Part shown: piece after piece, positions 21,379 to 30,293 of the stretch
Layout: every line of letters starts with the position of its first letter
How positions within the stretch are numbered: position 1 is the first letter of the stretch
Assembly (NCBI GenBank): GCA_963640685.1
Contig: CAVIAA010000013.1
Span: 1 to 51,349 of the forward strand
DNA from: SFEL01 sp963640685
GTDB lineage: Bacteria; Bacillota; Clostridia; Christensenellales; CAG-138
DNA length: 51,349 bases
Direction of reading: 5' to 3'
Translations under genes and position numbers: made by a program
Notes under the pieces: model-generated
What the model saw: the letters and a program-made list of their open reading frames with translations, nothing else
What the model was told of the DNA's origin: nothing
The model's database searches: none

Positions 21379-23967
21379 ATGTCCACGTTTGTTGTAAACG
21401 GCAAGACCGTTACGGCAGAAAAAAACAAAAAGCTGCTGCGCTTCCTTAGGGACGATCTCGGGCTGACCTCGGTAAAGGACGGCTGCAGCGAGGGTGCCTG
21501 CGGTGCCTGCACCGTTATAATAGACGGAGAGACCTACAAGGCCTGCGTGCCGGATACCGACAGGCTGGAGGGGCGCAACATAGTGACCGTTGAAGGGCTC
21601 AGCGAGTGGGAAAGGGAGCTGTATACCTTTGCCTACGGCGAGGCGGGGGCGGTTCAGTGCGGCTTCTGCATACCCGGCATGGTCATGTGCACAAAGGCGC
21701 TGTTGGATAAGAACCCGGACCCGACGGAAGCTGAGATGCGCTATGCGATAAGGAATAACTACTGCCGCTGCACCGGCTATGTAAAAATAATCGCCGCAAT
21801 AAAGCTGGCGGCGGAAATAAAGCGGGCGGGCAGGCTGCCCAAGCCCAGCGAGGACGATTGGAAGGTCGGATCCCGCGTTCACAGGCTGGATACTGAGGAA
21901 AAGGTGCTCGGCAGCGGCAAATATCCGGACGATTACTATATCGACGGCATGCTGTACGGCTCTGCGCTCAGGAGCAAATACCCCCGCGCAAGGGTGCTTT
22001 CGATAGATACCTCGGCGGCAAAGGCGCTAAAGGGCGTTGCGGCGGTGTTTACGGCGGAGGATATCCCCGGCGAAAACAAGATAGGCCACCTGAAGCACGA
22101 CCAGTATACCATGATACCCGTGGGCGGCCTTACGCACTACCTTGGCGACGCTATCGCCTTGGTTGCGGCGGAGGATATGGAGACCCTTGAAAAGGCAAAG
22201 AAGCTTATAAAGGTCGAATACGAGGTGCTGCCCGCGATACATACTATTCAGGAGGCGGCGGCAGAGGGCGCGCCGAGGGTATTCGACGAGGAGCAGGACA
22301 ACGTATGCGCCTATAAGCACATAAGCCGCGGAAACGCCGAGGAGGGGATAAAGGCCTCAAAGCACGTCATAAGCCGGCATTTCTCTACCCCTTGGACGGA
22401 GCACGCCTTCCTTGAGCCGGAATGTGCCGTGGCCTTTGTCGACGAGGACGACGACGTATTCATATACTCGACGGATCAGGACGCGCACCAGACGCTCAGG
22501 GAGTGCCGACTGCTGCTTGGAAGCGACAAGCTGAAGGTTCAGAACGCGCTGGTCGGCGGCGGCTTCGGAGGCAAGGAGGATATGACCGTTCAGCACCTTG
22601 CGGCGCTCATAACCTACCTGACGCGGCGGCCGGTAAAGGTAAAGCTGAGCCGCGCAGAGTCGCTGCTTGTTCACCCGAAGAGGCACAGCTTTGAAATGGA
22701 CTTCACGATGGGCTGCGACGAAAACGGCATAATAAAGGGCGTAAAGGCAAAGGTGTATACCGATACCGGCGCGTTTGCCTCGCTCGGCGGGCCTGTGCTG
22801 GAAAGAGCCTGCACCCACGCCGCAGGGCCGTATAACTATCAGGACTTTGAAATAGAGGGAACCGCATACTATACAAACAACCCGCCGGCCGGCGCATTCC
22901 GCGGCTTTGGCGTTACGCAGACCTGCTTTGCAACGGAGAGCCTGCTCAACATGATGGCGGACGAGGTCGGCATAACCCCGTGGGAGATACGCTTCCGCAA
23001 CGCCATACGCCCCGGGCAGGTGCTGCCGAACGGGCAGATAGTTGACGAATCCACCGGCCTTGTGGAAACGCTGGAGGCGGTGAAGCCGTATTACGACGCG
23101 GCGATAGCCGAGGGCAAGCCCGTCGGCCTCGGCTGCGCAATGAAGAATGCCGGCGTCGGCGTCGGCATACCGGATACCGGCAGGGTGAAGCTGATAGTCG
23201 GCGAGGACGAAAAGGTACATATATTCTCCGGCGCATCCTGCATAGGGCAGGGGCTGGGCACGGTGCTTGTGCAGATGACCGTAAGCAATACCGACCTCAC
23301 GCGGGAGGATATAGTTTACGAGCGGAGCAATACGTGGATATCGCCGGATTCCGGCACGACCTCCGGCTCCCGCCAAACCCTCATAACAGGCGAGGCCTGC
23401 CGCCGCGCCTGCGAAAAGCTGATGGAGGACAGAAGGGCGGGGCTTAGCCTTGCGCAGATGAAGGGCAGAGAGTACTACGGCGAGTACCTTGCAAAGACGG
23501 ATAAACTCGGCGCAGACGTCCCAAACCCGGTATCCCACGTTGCCTACGGCTATGCAACGCAGCTCTGCATACTGGATAAGAAGACGGGGCGGGTGGAGCG
23601 TATGATAGCGGCGCACGACGTCGGCAAGGCGGTAAACCCACTCTCCTGCGAGGGGCAGATAGAGGGCGGTGTGGTGATGTCGATGGGCTTTGCGCTCAGG
23701 GAAAGGTACCCGATAGACGAAAACTGCAGGCCGATAGAGAAATACGGCTCCCTCGGCCTCTTCAGGGCGCACGAGCTGCCTGAGATAACCGCGCTGGTAA
23801 TAGACAAGCCCGGGCTCAACGTTGCCTGCGGCGCGATAGGCATAGGCGAGATAACCTCGATACCCACAGCACCGGCGATCGCCGACGCATACTTCAGGCT
23901 GGATGGCGAGCGCAGGTACAGCCTGCCGCTCTGCAATACCCCATACGAGAGGAAGGAGCAGGAATAA
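21379..23967 (+). CDS. Selenium-dependent xanthine dehydrogenase, fused Fe-S and molybdenum subunits
   Basis: 862 residues. N-terminal ~150: [2Fe-2S] domains (DGCSEGACGACTV; QCGFCIPGMVM..NNYCRCTGYVKI). From ~165: molybdopterin-cytosine-dinucleotide domain of the xanthine oxidase family (LGSGKYPDDYYIDGMLYGSALRS; VGGGFGGKED; PPAGAFRGFG; IGQGL), with the catalytic glutamate in GIGEITSIPTAPAIADAYF. There is no FAD domain. Fusion of these two parts next to ssnA and ygfK marks the selenium-dependent xanthine dehydrogenase type, in which selenium is a labile ligand of molybdenum and not selenocysteine. It should oxidise purines such as xanthine or hypoxanthine in purine fermentation. GAGAGG precedes the ATG; the last base of its stop is the first base of the ferredoxin gene. 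Confidence 0.93.
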   Translation: MSTFVVNGKTVTAEKNKKLLRFLRDDLGLTSVKDGCSEGACGACTVIIDGETYKACVPDTDRLEGRNIVTVEGLSEWERELYTFAYGEAGAVQCGFCIPGMVMCTKALLDKNPDPTEAEMRYAIRNNYCRCTGYVKIIAAIKLAAEIKRAGRLPKPSEDDWKVGSRVHRLDTEEKVLGSGKYPDDYYIDGMLYGSALRSKYPRARVLSIDTSAAKALKGVAAVFTAEDIPGENKIGHLKHDQYTMIPVGGLTHYLGDAIALVAAEDMETLEKAKKLIKVEYEVLPAIHTIQEAAAEGAPRVFDEEQDNVCAYKHISRGNAEEGIKASKHVISRHFSTPWTEHAFLEPECAVAFVDEDDDVFIYSTDQDAHQTLRECRLLLGSDKLKVQNALVGGGFGGKEDMTVQHLAALITYLTRRPVKVKLSRAESLLVHPKRHSFEMDFTMGCDENGIIKGVKAKVYTDTGAFASLGGPVLERACTHAAGPYNYQDFEIEGTAYYTNNPPAGAFRGFGVTQTCFATESLLNMMADEVGITPWEIRFRNAIRPGQVLPNGQIVDESTGLVETLEAVKPYYDAAIAEGKPVGLGCAMKNAGVGVGIPDTGRVKLIVGEDEKVHIFSGASCIGQGLGTVLVQMTVSNTDLTREDIVYERSNTWISPDSGTTSGSRQTLITGEACRRACEKLMEDRRAGLSLAQMKGREYYGEYLAKTDKLGADVPNPVSHVAYGYATQLCILDKKTGRVERMIAAHDVGKAVNPLSCEGQIEGGVVMSMGFALRERYPIDENCRPIEKYGSLGLFRAHELPEITALVIDKPGLNVACGAIGIGEITSIPTAPAIADAYFRLDGERRYSLPLCNTPYERKEQE

Positions 23968-24446
23968 TGGCGATAAAAAAGAAATTCCCGTATAAGGCCG
24001 CCTTTGTTGCCTGCAACGGCGGCTGCCACGCCTCAGGCTGTTCATACGGCTGCATAGGCTGCGAGGCCTGCGTTTCGGCCTGCCGCTTCGGGGCGATATC
24101 GCTGAACGGCAACGGTGTTGCGGAGGTTGACGAGGAAAAGTGCATAGCCTGCGGAATGTGCGTTAGAGCCTGCCCGCAGGGGATAATCAGCATACACCAG
24201 AGCGCCTGCAGCATTGCCGTAAAGTGCTCCAACAGGGACAAGGGCGCAGAAGCCCGCAAGCAGTGCGAGGTGAGCTGCATAGCCTGCGGAATATGTGAAA
24301 GGGCCTGCACCGCAGGGGCGATAAGGGTAAAGGACAGCTGCGCCGCAATAGACGAGGAGCTGTGCCTGAGCTGCGGAATGTGCGCCGTAAACTGCCCGAG
24401 GGGAGCCATATACGACCTCAGGGGCATACTTACGCATAAGAACTGA
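23967..24446 (+). CDS. RnfB-like polyferredoxin
   Basis: 159 residues starting on the final A of the xdh stop. An N-terminal CNGGC..GC segment is followed by four CxxCxxCxxxC motifs (CIGCEACVSACR, CIACGMCVRACP, CIACGICERACT, CLSCGMCAVNCP), enough for up to four [4Fe-4S] clusters. The spacing and the stretch KCSNRDKGAEARKQCEVSCIACG match the C-terminal half of RnfB, but there is no membrane anchor. It probably carries electrons between Xdh, YgfK and a cellular acceptor. Translational overlap with xdh supports a shared complex. Confidence 0.9.
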   Translation: MAIKKKFPYKAAFVACNGGCHASGCSYGCIGCEACVSACRFGAISLNGNGVAEVDEEKCIACGMCVRACPQGIISIHQSACSIAVKCSNRDKGAEARKQCEVSCIACGICERACTAGAIRVKDSCAAIDEELCLSCGMCAVNCPRGAIYDLRGILTHKN

Positions 24447-24463
24447 ATACGCTTAAACAACTA

Positions 24464-24494
24464 AAAGGCGCCGGATATATTCCGGCGCTTTTCT
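24464..24494 (+). terminator. Terminator of the ssnA-ygfK-xdh cluster
   Basis: Stem GCGCCGGA (24468-24475) / TCCGGCGC (24481-24488), A4 before and TTTTCTTT after. Confidence 0.87.
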
Positions 24495-24595
24495 TTGCGG
24501 ATAATTTGCGGCGGCCATATTGCCATACGTGTGTATATGGTGGTATCATGATGGCAAATTCACCATACGGAAAGGGAAAGCGAAAAGGTAGCTTT

Positions 24596-25957
24596 ATGAA
24601 CATAGTAATAGTCGGTGACGGAAAGGTCGGCTATACCCTTACGGCGAGCCTCGCAAAGGAGGGGCACAACATAACGGTCATAGACAACAGGCCGGAGGCG
24701 CTGCGCAACACGACAAACGAGCTGGACGTCATATGTATAGAGGGCAACGGCGTCAGCTATACCGTGCAGAGCGAGGCGGGGGTGCAGAAGGCAGACCTGC
24801 TCATTGCCGCAACCAGCGCGGACGAGATAAACATGCTTGCCTGCATGGTCGCAAAAAAGCTCGGCGCAAAGCATACCATAGCGCGGGTGAGAGACCCGCA
24901 GTATCAGCAGCAGATGTTCTTCCTCAAGGATGAGCTTGGGCTCTCGGCGGCGGTAAACCCGGAACAGTCCGCTGCATCCGAAATATCACGATTGATGCGG
25001 TTCGTTCCGGCGATAAAGGCGGAGCCTTTTGCAAAGGGACGCATAGACCTCGTTGAGTTCAAGGTTCGAGACGAGAGCCCGCTGGACGGAGTACGGCTTG
25101 CAGACCTTTACAGGCTGCTCAAGGTAAAGGTGCTGGTCTGCGCCGCGCGCCGGGGCGAGGAGGTATTCATACCCAAGGGCAGCTTTGAGATAAGGGCGGG
25201 CGACAAGCTGACCATACTTGCCTCCCCCGCGGAGGTGAGCGCGTTCTTTAGAACCGTCGGCACATTCCAGCGCAAGGTAAAGGACGTTATGATAGTCGGC
25301 GGCGGCAGGATAGCCTATTACCTGACGCGGCAGCTCATAGAGACCGGCATACACGTCAAGATAATCGAAAAGGACGAAAAACGCTGTAACCAGCTTGTAG
25401 ATTTGCTGCCCAAGGCCACGATACTGCACGGCGACGGCACGGACCACGAGCTGCTGAGCGAGGAGGGACTGGATAATACTGACGCCCTCATAGCCCTGAC
25501 CGGCATCGACGAGGAAAACATAATACTCTCAATGTACGCAAACACGCTGAACGTTGACAAGGTCGTTACAAAAGTAAACAACGCGAGGCTTGCGGATATG
25601 CTGGGGCCGATGGGGATAGAGAGCATAATCACCCCAAAGGAGATCGCGGCGAACAGGATAATAAGCTACGTTCGCGCAATGACAAACGCGACCGGCAGCA
25701 GCGTTGAAATGCTGTACCGGCTGGCCGACAACAAGGTCGAGGCGCTGGAGTTTCGCGTTCGCGAAGGCTCCCGCTGCATAGGCGTTCCGCTCAAGGATAT
25801 GCCTATAAAGGACAACGTGCTCATAGGCGCTATAATACGCGGCGGAACCAGCCTGATACCAGGGGGCGACGATGTAATAAAGGCGCACGATTCCGTTATC
25901 GTCGTAACCACTATGAGCGGGCTGCACGAGCTTGATAAAATACTCAAGGAAGAGTAA
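24596..25957 (+). CDS. trkA: Trk potassium uptake system, NAD-binding peripheral protein TrkA
   Basis: 453 residues from ATG 24596, which gives the standard start MNIVIVGDGKVGYTL; ATGs further upstream add an unsupported lead. Two tandem RCK units: Rossmann domain 1 (~1-120, GDGKVGYTLTASLAKEGHNITVID) with its TrkA-C domain (~140-220), and domain 2 (~228 onward, VMIVGGGRIAYYLTRQLIETGIHVKIIEKD) with a second TrkA-C (~365-450). It gates TrkH at the inner membrane face in response to NAD(H) or ATP. It ends 6 bp before trkH, so one operon. Inverted copies of TTGCCAT/ATGGCAA (24520-24526, 24551-24557) lie in the upstream region. Confidence 0.95.
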   Translation: MNIVIVGDGKVGYTLTASLAKEGHNITVIDNRPEALRNTTNELDVICIEGNGVSYTVQSEAGVQKADLLIAATSADEINMLACMVAKKLGAKHTIARVRDPQYQQQMFFLKDELGLSAAVNPEQSAASEISRLMRFVPAIKAEPFAKGRIDLVEFKVRDESPLDGVRLADLYRLLKVKVLVCAARRGEEVFIPKGSFEIRAGDKLTILASPAEVSAFFRTVGTFQRKVKDVMIVGGGRIAYYLTRQLIETGIHVKIIEKDEKRCNQLVDLLPKATILHGDGTDHELLSEEGLDNTDALIALTGIDEENIILSMYANTLNVDKVVTKVNNARLADMLGPMGIESIITPKEIAANRIISYVRAMTNATGSSVEMLYRLADNKVEALEFRVREGSRCIGVPLKDMPIKDNVLIGAIIRGGTSLIPGGDDVIKAHDSVIVVTTMSGLHELDKILKEE

Positions 25958-25963
25958 GGACAT

Positions 25964-27406
25964 ATGAATTACAGAATGTTGGCCAGAATACTTGGCCTTA
26001 CCCTGTTGACGGAGGCAGCGCTCATGCTGCCCTCTATGCTTATCGGCCTGTATTACGGCGAGTCCATCAGGGGCTTTTCTACGACGATAGCCATATTGCT
26101 GCTGCTGGGGGCGCTGCTGCTCTCTTTCAGGGCAAAGAGCGACAGCATATTTGCCCGCGAGGGGTTTGTTGGCGTCGCCTTCTCCTGGATACTGCTCTCG
26201 CTCTTCGGTGCGCTGCCGTTTACTATCGAGGGCATGATGCCGGACTATATAAGCGCGGTGTTCGAGGTGGTATCCGGCCTCACGACCACCGGCTCCTCCG
26301 CCCTTACCGCGGTCGAGGGTTGCCCATACGGGCTGCTGTTCTGGCGCAGCTTTACCAACTGGATAGGCGGCATGGGCGTGCTGGTGTTCATGATGGCGGT
26401 GCTGCCGCTTGCGGATGACCGCAGTATGCACATAATGCGGGCGGAGGTACCCGGCCCCGTAGTCGGAAAGCTGGTGCCCAAGGCGAGGCAGAGCGCGCTC
26501 ATACTCTACGGAATGTATGTGTTTCTGTCTGTTGTGGAGGTGATATTCCTGCTTGCGGGCGGGATGCCACTCTACGATGCGCTCGTGAATACCTTTGCAA
26601 CCGCGGGCACAGGCGGCTTCAGCGTTAAAAACGCCAGCATTGCCGCTTATAACAGCCCGTATGCCGAGTACGTCATAAGCATATTCCTGCTGCTGTTTTC
26701 AATTAACTTCAACCTGTATTTCTTTATTTTGCTGAGGAATATAAGGCCGATATTCAAAAACGAGGAGCTGCGCTGCTTCTTGGGCATAGTTGCGGCGAGC
26801 GTCATAGCTATTGCACTGAACATTCGCAGCATATACCCGACGGCAGAGGAGATAATAAGAAAGTCGCTGTTTCAGGTTGCAAGCATAATCTCGACTGCGG
26901 GCTTCTCAACGGCGGACTTTAACAAATGGCCGGAGCTTTCGCGCAATGTTCTGATATGCCTTATGCTGATAGGTGCCTGCGCCGGCAGCACCGGCGGCGG
27001 AATAAAGGTCTCGCGCCTTGTGATACTTCTAAAATCCGTAAAGTGTGAGGTGCGCAGAATGATGCACCCCCGCTCGGTCAACCGCGTAAAGCTGGACGGC
27101 AAGACGGTTGACGACGAGGTGTTGCACAACACGCTGGTTTTCTTTATAACCTATATGTTTATAATGGCGCTCTCAGCGCTGCTCGTCGCCTGCTTTGACG
27201 AGTGCGACTTTACGACCAACCTCACGGCGGTCATAACCTGTATCGGCAACGTCGGTCCGGGCTTGGGGGAGGTTGGGCCGATGGGCAACTTCTCCGCCTT
27301 CTCGGCTGCGTCAAAGATAGTGCTCACGCTGGATATGTTGATAGGCCGACTTGAGATATTCCCGATGATAATGATATTTACGCCGGAAACCTGGAAGCGC
27401 GTATAA
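25964..27406 (+). CDS. trkH: Trk potassium uptake protein TrkH
   Basis: 480 residues; integral membrane K+ channel-like subunit with about ten hydrophobic segments. Selectivity-loop signatures are visible: VVSGLTTTGSSAL (~107), TFATAGTGGFSVKN (~210), QVASIISTAGFSTADFNKWP (~303) and ITCIGNVGPGLGEVGP (~425), and the loop GACAGSTGGGIKVSRLVILLK that gates the cavity. Works with TrkA encoded 6 bp upstream. Ends before a strong bidirectional terminator. Confidence 0.96.
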   Translation: MNYRMLARILGLTLLTEAALMLPSMLIGLYYGESIRGFSTTIAILLLLGALLLSFRAKSDSIFAREGFVGVAFSWILLSLFGALPFTIEGMMPDYISAVFEVVSGLTTTGSSALTAVEGCPYGLLFWRSFTNWIGGMGVLVFMMAVLPLADDRSMHIMRAEVPGPVVGKLVPKARQSALILYGMYVFLSVVEVIFLLAGGMPLYDALVNTFATAGTGGFSVKNASIAAYNSPYAEYVISIFLLLFSINFNLYFFILLRNIRPIFKNEELRCFLGIVAASVIAIALNIRSIYPTAEEIIRKSLFQVASIISTAGFSTADFNKWPELSRNVLICLMLIGACAGSTGGGIKVSRLVILLKSVKCEVRRMMHPRSVNRVKLDGKTVDDEVLHNTLVFFITYMFIMALSALLVACFDECDFTTNLTAVITCIGNVGPGLGEVGPMGNFSAFSAASKIVLTLDMLIGRLEIFPMIMIFTPETWKRV

Positions 27407-27420
27407 TAAAAGACGAACAA

Positions 27421-27449
27421 AAAAGAGGACGGTTTGCCGTCCTCTTTTT
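27421..27449. terminator. Bidirectional terminator
   Basis: Stem GAGGACGG (27425-27432) / CCGTCCTC (27437-27444) with loop TTTG, A-rich before and T5 after. Shared by the convergent trkH and permease genes. Confidence 0.9.
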
Positions 27450-27457
27450 GCTTGCCG

Positions 27458-28849
27458 TTATATCGGCTTTTCCTTTGAAAACAGCGCGCCAACGGCCGTT
27501 GCCGCAAGGAACACCAGCAGATACCAGAAGCAGGCCATTCCGTGGCCGAGTATGCAGGCGAGTATCATAAAGAGCGAACCGCATATCGCCAGCGACGGCA
27601 GAACGTAGCGGCGCAGCGTGTTTTCGTCCTTTGCCTTGCGCATCCACTGAACAAATATCGGCAGATACAGCATGTATATCGTGATTATAGGCAGCTCGGA
27701 GGAATCAAAGGCGAAAGGGCCGCTCCAGGTGCCGGCGAGGTTTGCAAGGAAGAAATACAGCCCCCAGAAGCCGCACAGCAGCAGGCCGACCGTTGCAGAG
27801 TTATGCGGCATGTTGGTCTCCTTGTCTATCTGGCTGAATACATGGGGCAGCGGGCCTCTGCCACGGGCGGCTATGGAGTACATTCCGCGGACGCAGCCCA
27901 GCATCAGGCCGTTCATGGTGCCGATGCAGGATATTGCGATAAACAGGTTCAGTATATTGCCCAGCACGTTGCCGAATACGTTTACAAAGGCAACGGTTGC
28001 GCCGGAGTCGATGAGCTCCTGATTGGTCGCTCCGCCGGCAACGCCGACGTAGTAGAAGATATACGTTGCGATTATGATTATGCCTCCGATTATCAGTGCG
28101 CGGGGCAGGTTCTTTTTGGAGTCCTTGAGCTCCGCATTTATAGAGGTCGCGATTATCCAGCCTTCATATGCAAACGAGGTCGCGCAGACAGAGGCGAAGA
28201 GCGGGTTGCCGGAGGCGGGGCCGACGTTTGCAGCTGTGGTGAAGTTGTTGGTGAGGGTGCCGTTGACTATGCCTGTTACGATGCCAACGACCGCCATCAG
28301 GAACAGTGGTATCATCTTAATTATAGTGGTCGATACCTGCAGCTTGCCGGCGAGCTTTGGCGAGAGGGCGTTGACCGCATAGGCGCAGCACATATAGAAC
28401 ATCATCAGCGCCATGCACTCCGAACCCATGACGGTTTCCGCGCCGGCTGCCGCGCCGAGGCCGAGCAGCGGGAAATTCGGCACGACCGTGGTTATGAACA
28501 CCAGTGTATAGCGGGCGGAGAGCCAGCAGAGCACCGAGGTGAGGCAGGGATAATATATTACGGTAAGGAACCAGCCGATGAAGTAGGCATACTTGCCGCC
28601 AACGCAGGCCTCGGCATAGTCCACAATGCCGTTGACCTTTTCAAACTTCTGCGCCATTACCGAAAAGGCCAGCAGACAGGTCAGCATTATAACGCCGCCG
28701 ATTATCCATGCGAGTATGCCCATAGGCATGTCGCCGCCGGTCTTTTGCAGTATGGTCTGTGCCTTAAAGAACACGCCGGAGCCGATGACTATGCCGACCA
28801 CCATGCATATTGCAGTTATCAGGCCATACCTCTTTTGTAGCTTTTCCAT
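27458..28849 (-). CDS. APC-family amino acid permease
   Basis: 463 residues with 12 predicted membrane segments. The start MEKLQKRYGLITAICMVVGIVIGSGVFFKA holds the APC motif GIVIGSGVFF in helix 1, and FAYEGWIIATSINAELKDSKKNLPRA is the helix 6 region typical of the LAT/PotE branch. It carries amino acids or polyamines by proton symport or by exchange. Monocistronic: terminator at 27421-27449, no partner gene next to it. The substrate cannot be read from sequence, and no decarboxylase or deaminase neighbour helps. Confidence 0.9.
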   Translation of the reverse strand: MEKLQKRYGLITAICMVVGIVIGSGVFFKAQTILQKTGGDMPMGILAWIIGGVIMLTCLLAFSVMAQKFEKVNGIVDYAEACVGGKYAYFIGWFLTVIYYPCLTSVLCWLSARYTLVFITTVVPNFPLLGLGAAAGAETVMGSECMALMMFYMCCAYAVNALSPKLAGKLQVSTTIIKMIPLFLMAVVGIVTGIVNGTLTNNFTTAANVGPASGNPLFASVCATSFAYEGWIIATSINAELKDSKKNLPRALIIGGIIIIATYIFYYVGVAGGATNQELIDSGATVAFVNVFGNVLGNILNLFIAISCIGTMNGLMLGCVRGMYSIAARGRGPLPHVFSQIDKETNMPHNSATVGLLLCGFWGLYFFLANLAGTWSGPFAFDSSELPIITIYMLYLPIFVQWMRKAKDENTLRRYVLPSLAICGSLFMILACILGHGMACFWYLLVFLAATAVGALFSKEKPI

Positions 28850-29020
28850 GTTATTTTCCCCCTGTAAAGATGAAAGTGTAAAAACTGATAAACAAGCCTA
28901 TAATAATGCGCAAACAGTTTTCAGCATTATACCGCAATAATATATAATTTGCAAGGTATTATAATTTGACGCTTCGGGGAACCAGTACAGAAAACAAAAG
29001 ACAAGTGTAGCGATAAAAAG

Positions 29021-29056
29021 CTAAAACAAAAAGAACCACCTAAAGGTGATTCTTCT
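29021..29056 (-). terminator. Terminator of the tRNA operon
   Basis: On the minus strand AGAATCACC-TTTA-GGTGGTTCT then TTTTGTTTTA, 5-10 bp after the tRNA-Lys CCA end. Confidence 0.82.
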
Positions 29057-29060
29057 TGCT

Positions 29061-29136
29061 TGGTGCGCCCTCAGGGACTCGAACCCTGGACACCCTGATT
29101 AAGAGTCAGGTGCTCTACCAACTGAGCTAAGGGCGC
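29061..29136 (-). tRNA. tRNA-Lys (anticodon CTT)
   Basis: 76 nt including an encoded CCA. Acceptor stem GCGCCCT/AGGGCGC, anticodon stem CTGA/TCAG around the loop ACTCTTAAT with anticodon CTT, and T arm CAGGG-TTCGAGT-CCCTG. It lies 8 bp after tRNA-Gly, with which it is co-transcribed. Confidence 0.96.
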
Positions 29137-29144
29137 ATATTCTG

Positions 29145-29220
29145 TGGAGCGGGAAACGGGGCTCGAACCCGCCACCTCCGCCTTGGCAAGGCGGCGCTCT
29201 ACCAAATGAGCTATTCCCGC
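29145..29220 (-). tRNA. tRNA-Gly (anticodon GCC)
   Basis: 76 nt including an encoded CCA. Acceptor GCGGGAA/TTCCCGC, anticodon stem CCGCC/GGCGG around TTGCCAA (anticodon GCC), T arm GCGGG-TTCGAGC-CCCGT (closing G-T pair). First of a two-tRNA operon. Confidence 0.96.
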
Positions 29221-29329
29221 GTCTCGGCGTTTCACGTCCGTTCCGTCAGCGCGCTTAATTATAATAGCGCAAGACGGAATGGTTGTCAACCCCGTCCTGC
29301 GCAAAATTTGTAACTTTTTTTGCGGGAGG

Positions 29330-30118
29330 CTATATACCGAAGAACCTGGCGGCGTTTTTATATTCTATTTTTTCAAGCGCCTCAGCGGAAAGGGGCAGCG
29401 AGCGCAGCCGCAAAAGCTCACTTTCCGCGCTCCAAACCGGGTAGTCGCTGCCAAACATCACCCTGTCCTCGCCGTAAAGCTCAAAGAACTCCATTATCTG
29501 TTCATCCGTCATTGCATAAAAGCAGGAGGAGCAATCTACCATCACATCGGTTGCGGGAATGTATTTTTTTGCCTCATCCCATTCCGTCCACCCGCCGAAA
29601 TGCGCACATACCAGGCGGAGACGGGGAAAACTCTCCAAAAGCTCGGGTATCATTGTGGGGTTGGAGTAATGATACCGCCGGTCTCCGGTGTGAAAGAGTA
29701 TCGGGAAGCCGGTGGACTGGCAAAAGTCGTATACCGGAAACATCCGCCTGTCCGTAATTGCACAGCGCTGAAAGTCCGGGTGCAGCTTTATGCCCTTGAG
29801 CCCAAGCGACATGGCACGCTCAAGCTCCGTGCAGGGGTCTTCAAAGTCGGGGTGCATGGTACCAAGGCCGGTAAGCCTGTCCGGATGCGCCGAGACTGCG
29901 GCGGCGAAGAAGCTGTTTATGCTGACGACCTGCTGCGGCACAGTTGCCGCGGAGTGAACAACGAACCTGTCCACCCCCGCAGCGTCTCCGGTTTGCAGCA
30001 GCCTTTCAACAGAGGCGTTGGGGTCTGTAATGCTTATGCCGTAAAAGCCGGCAATGCTCGCAGCCGCTTTTTTTGCAATTTTGTCCGGGTATATGTGTGC
30101 GTGTACGTCAATTATCAT
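29330..30118 (-). CDS. Amidohydrolase-2 family metal-dependent hydrolase
   Basis: 262 residues, short TIM-barrel member. Metal-ligand signatures: DVHAHIYP at residue 4, GIKLHPDFQ (~112), ILFHTGDRR (~142), VCAHFGG (~172) and MFGSDYPVW (~228, the Asp on strand 8). This is the ACMSD/amidohydrolase-2 pattern, covering decarboxylases and lactone or amide hydrolases. No pathway partner adjoins it: tRNAs on one side, a divergent phosphatase on the other. Substrate unknown. A weak GGGAATA precedes the ATG. Confidence 0.87.
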   Translation of the reverse strand: MIIDVHAHIYPDKIAKKAAASIAGFYGISITDPNASVERLLQTGDAAGVDRFVVHSAATVPQQVVSINSFFAAAVSAHPDRLTGLGTMHPDFEDPCTELERAMSLGLKGIKLHPDFQRCAITDRRMFPVYDFCQSTGFPILFHTGDRRYHYSNPTMIPELLESFPRLRLVCAHFGGWTEWDEAKKYIPATDVMVDCSSCFYAMTDEQIMEFFELYGEDRVMFGSDYPVWSAESELLRLRSLPLSAEALEKIEYKNAARFFGI

Positions 30119-30293
30119 TTGCGTTATATTCCCTATTTATAAATTCAGGCTTATACTGTATAATTTATTATAACATGAGATTTCTAAGAGGTAAATAGAC
30201 ATGAAGACGGACACAAGCGGGCTGTATCAGATAACCGAGGCGGCGCACGCCTGCGGGCTTGAAATATTGCTAAACAATTATGGGGGTAACAGA

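Noticed and set aside
18285..21512. A 1075-codon open frame on the minus strand opposite ygfK
   Set aside because: It mirrors the codon pattern of ygfK, has no family resemblance or ribosome site, and ygfK is unmistakable on the other strand.
29071..29304. A 77-codon minus-strand frame across both tRNAs
   Set aside because: It is made of tRNA-Lys and tRNA-Gly sequence and is a well-known type of false call.
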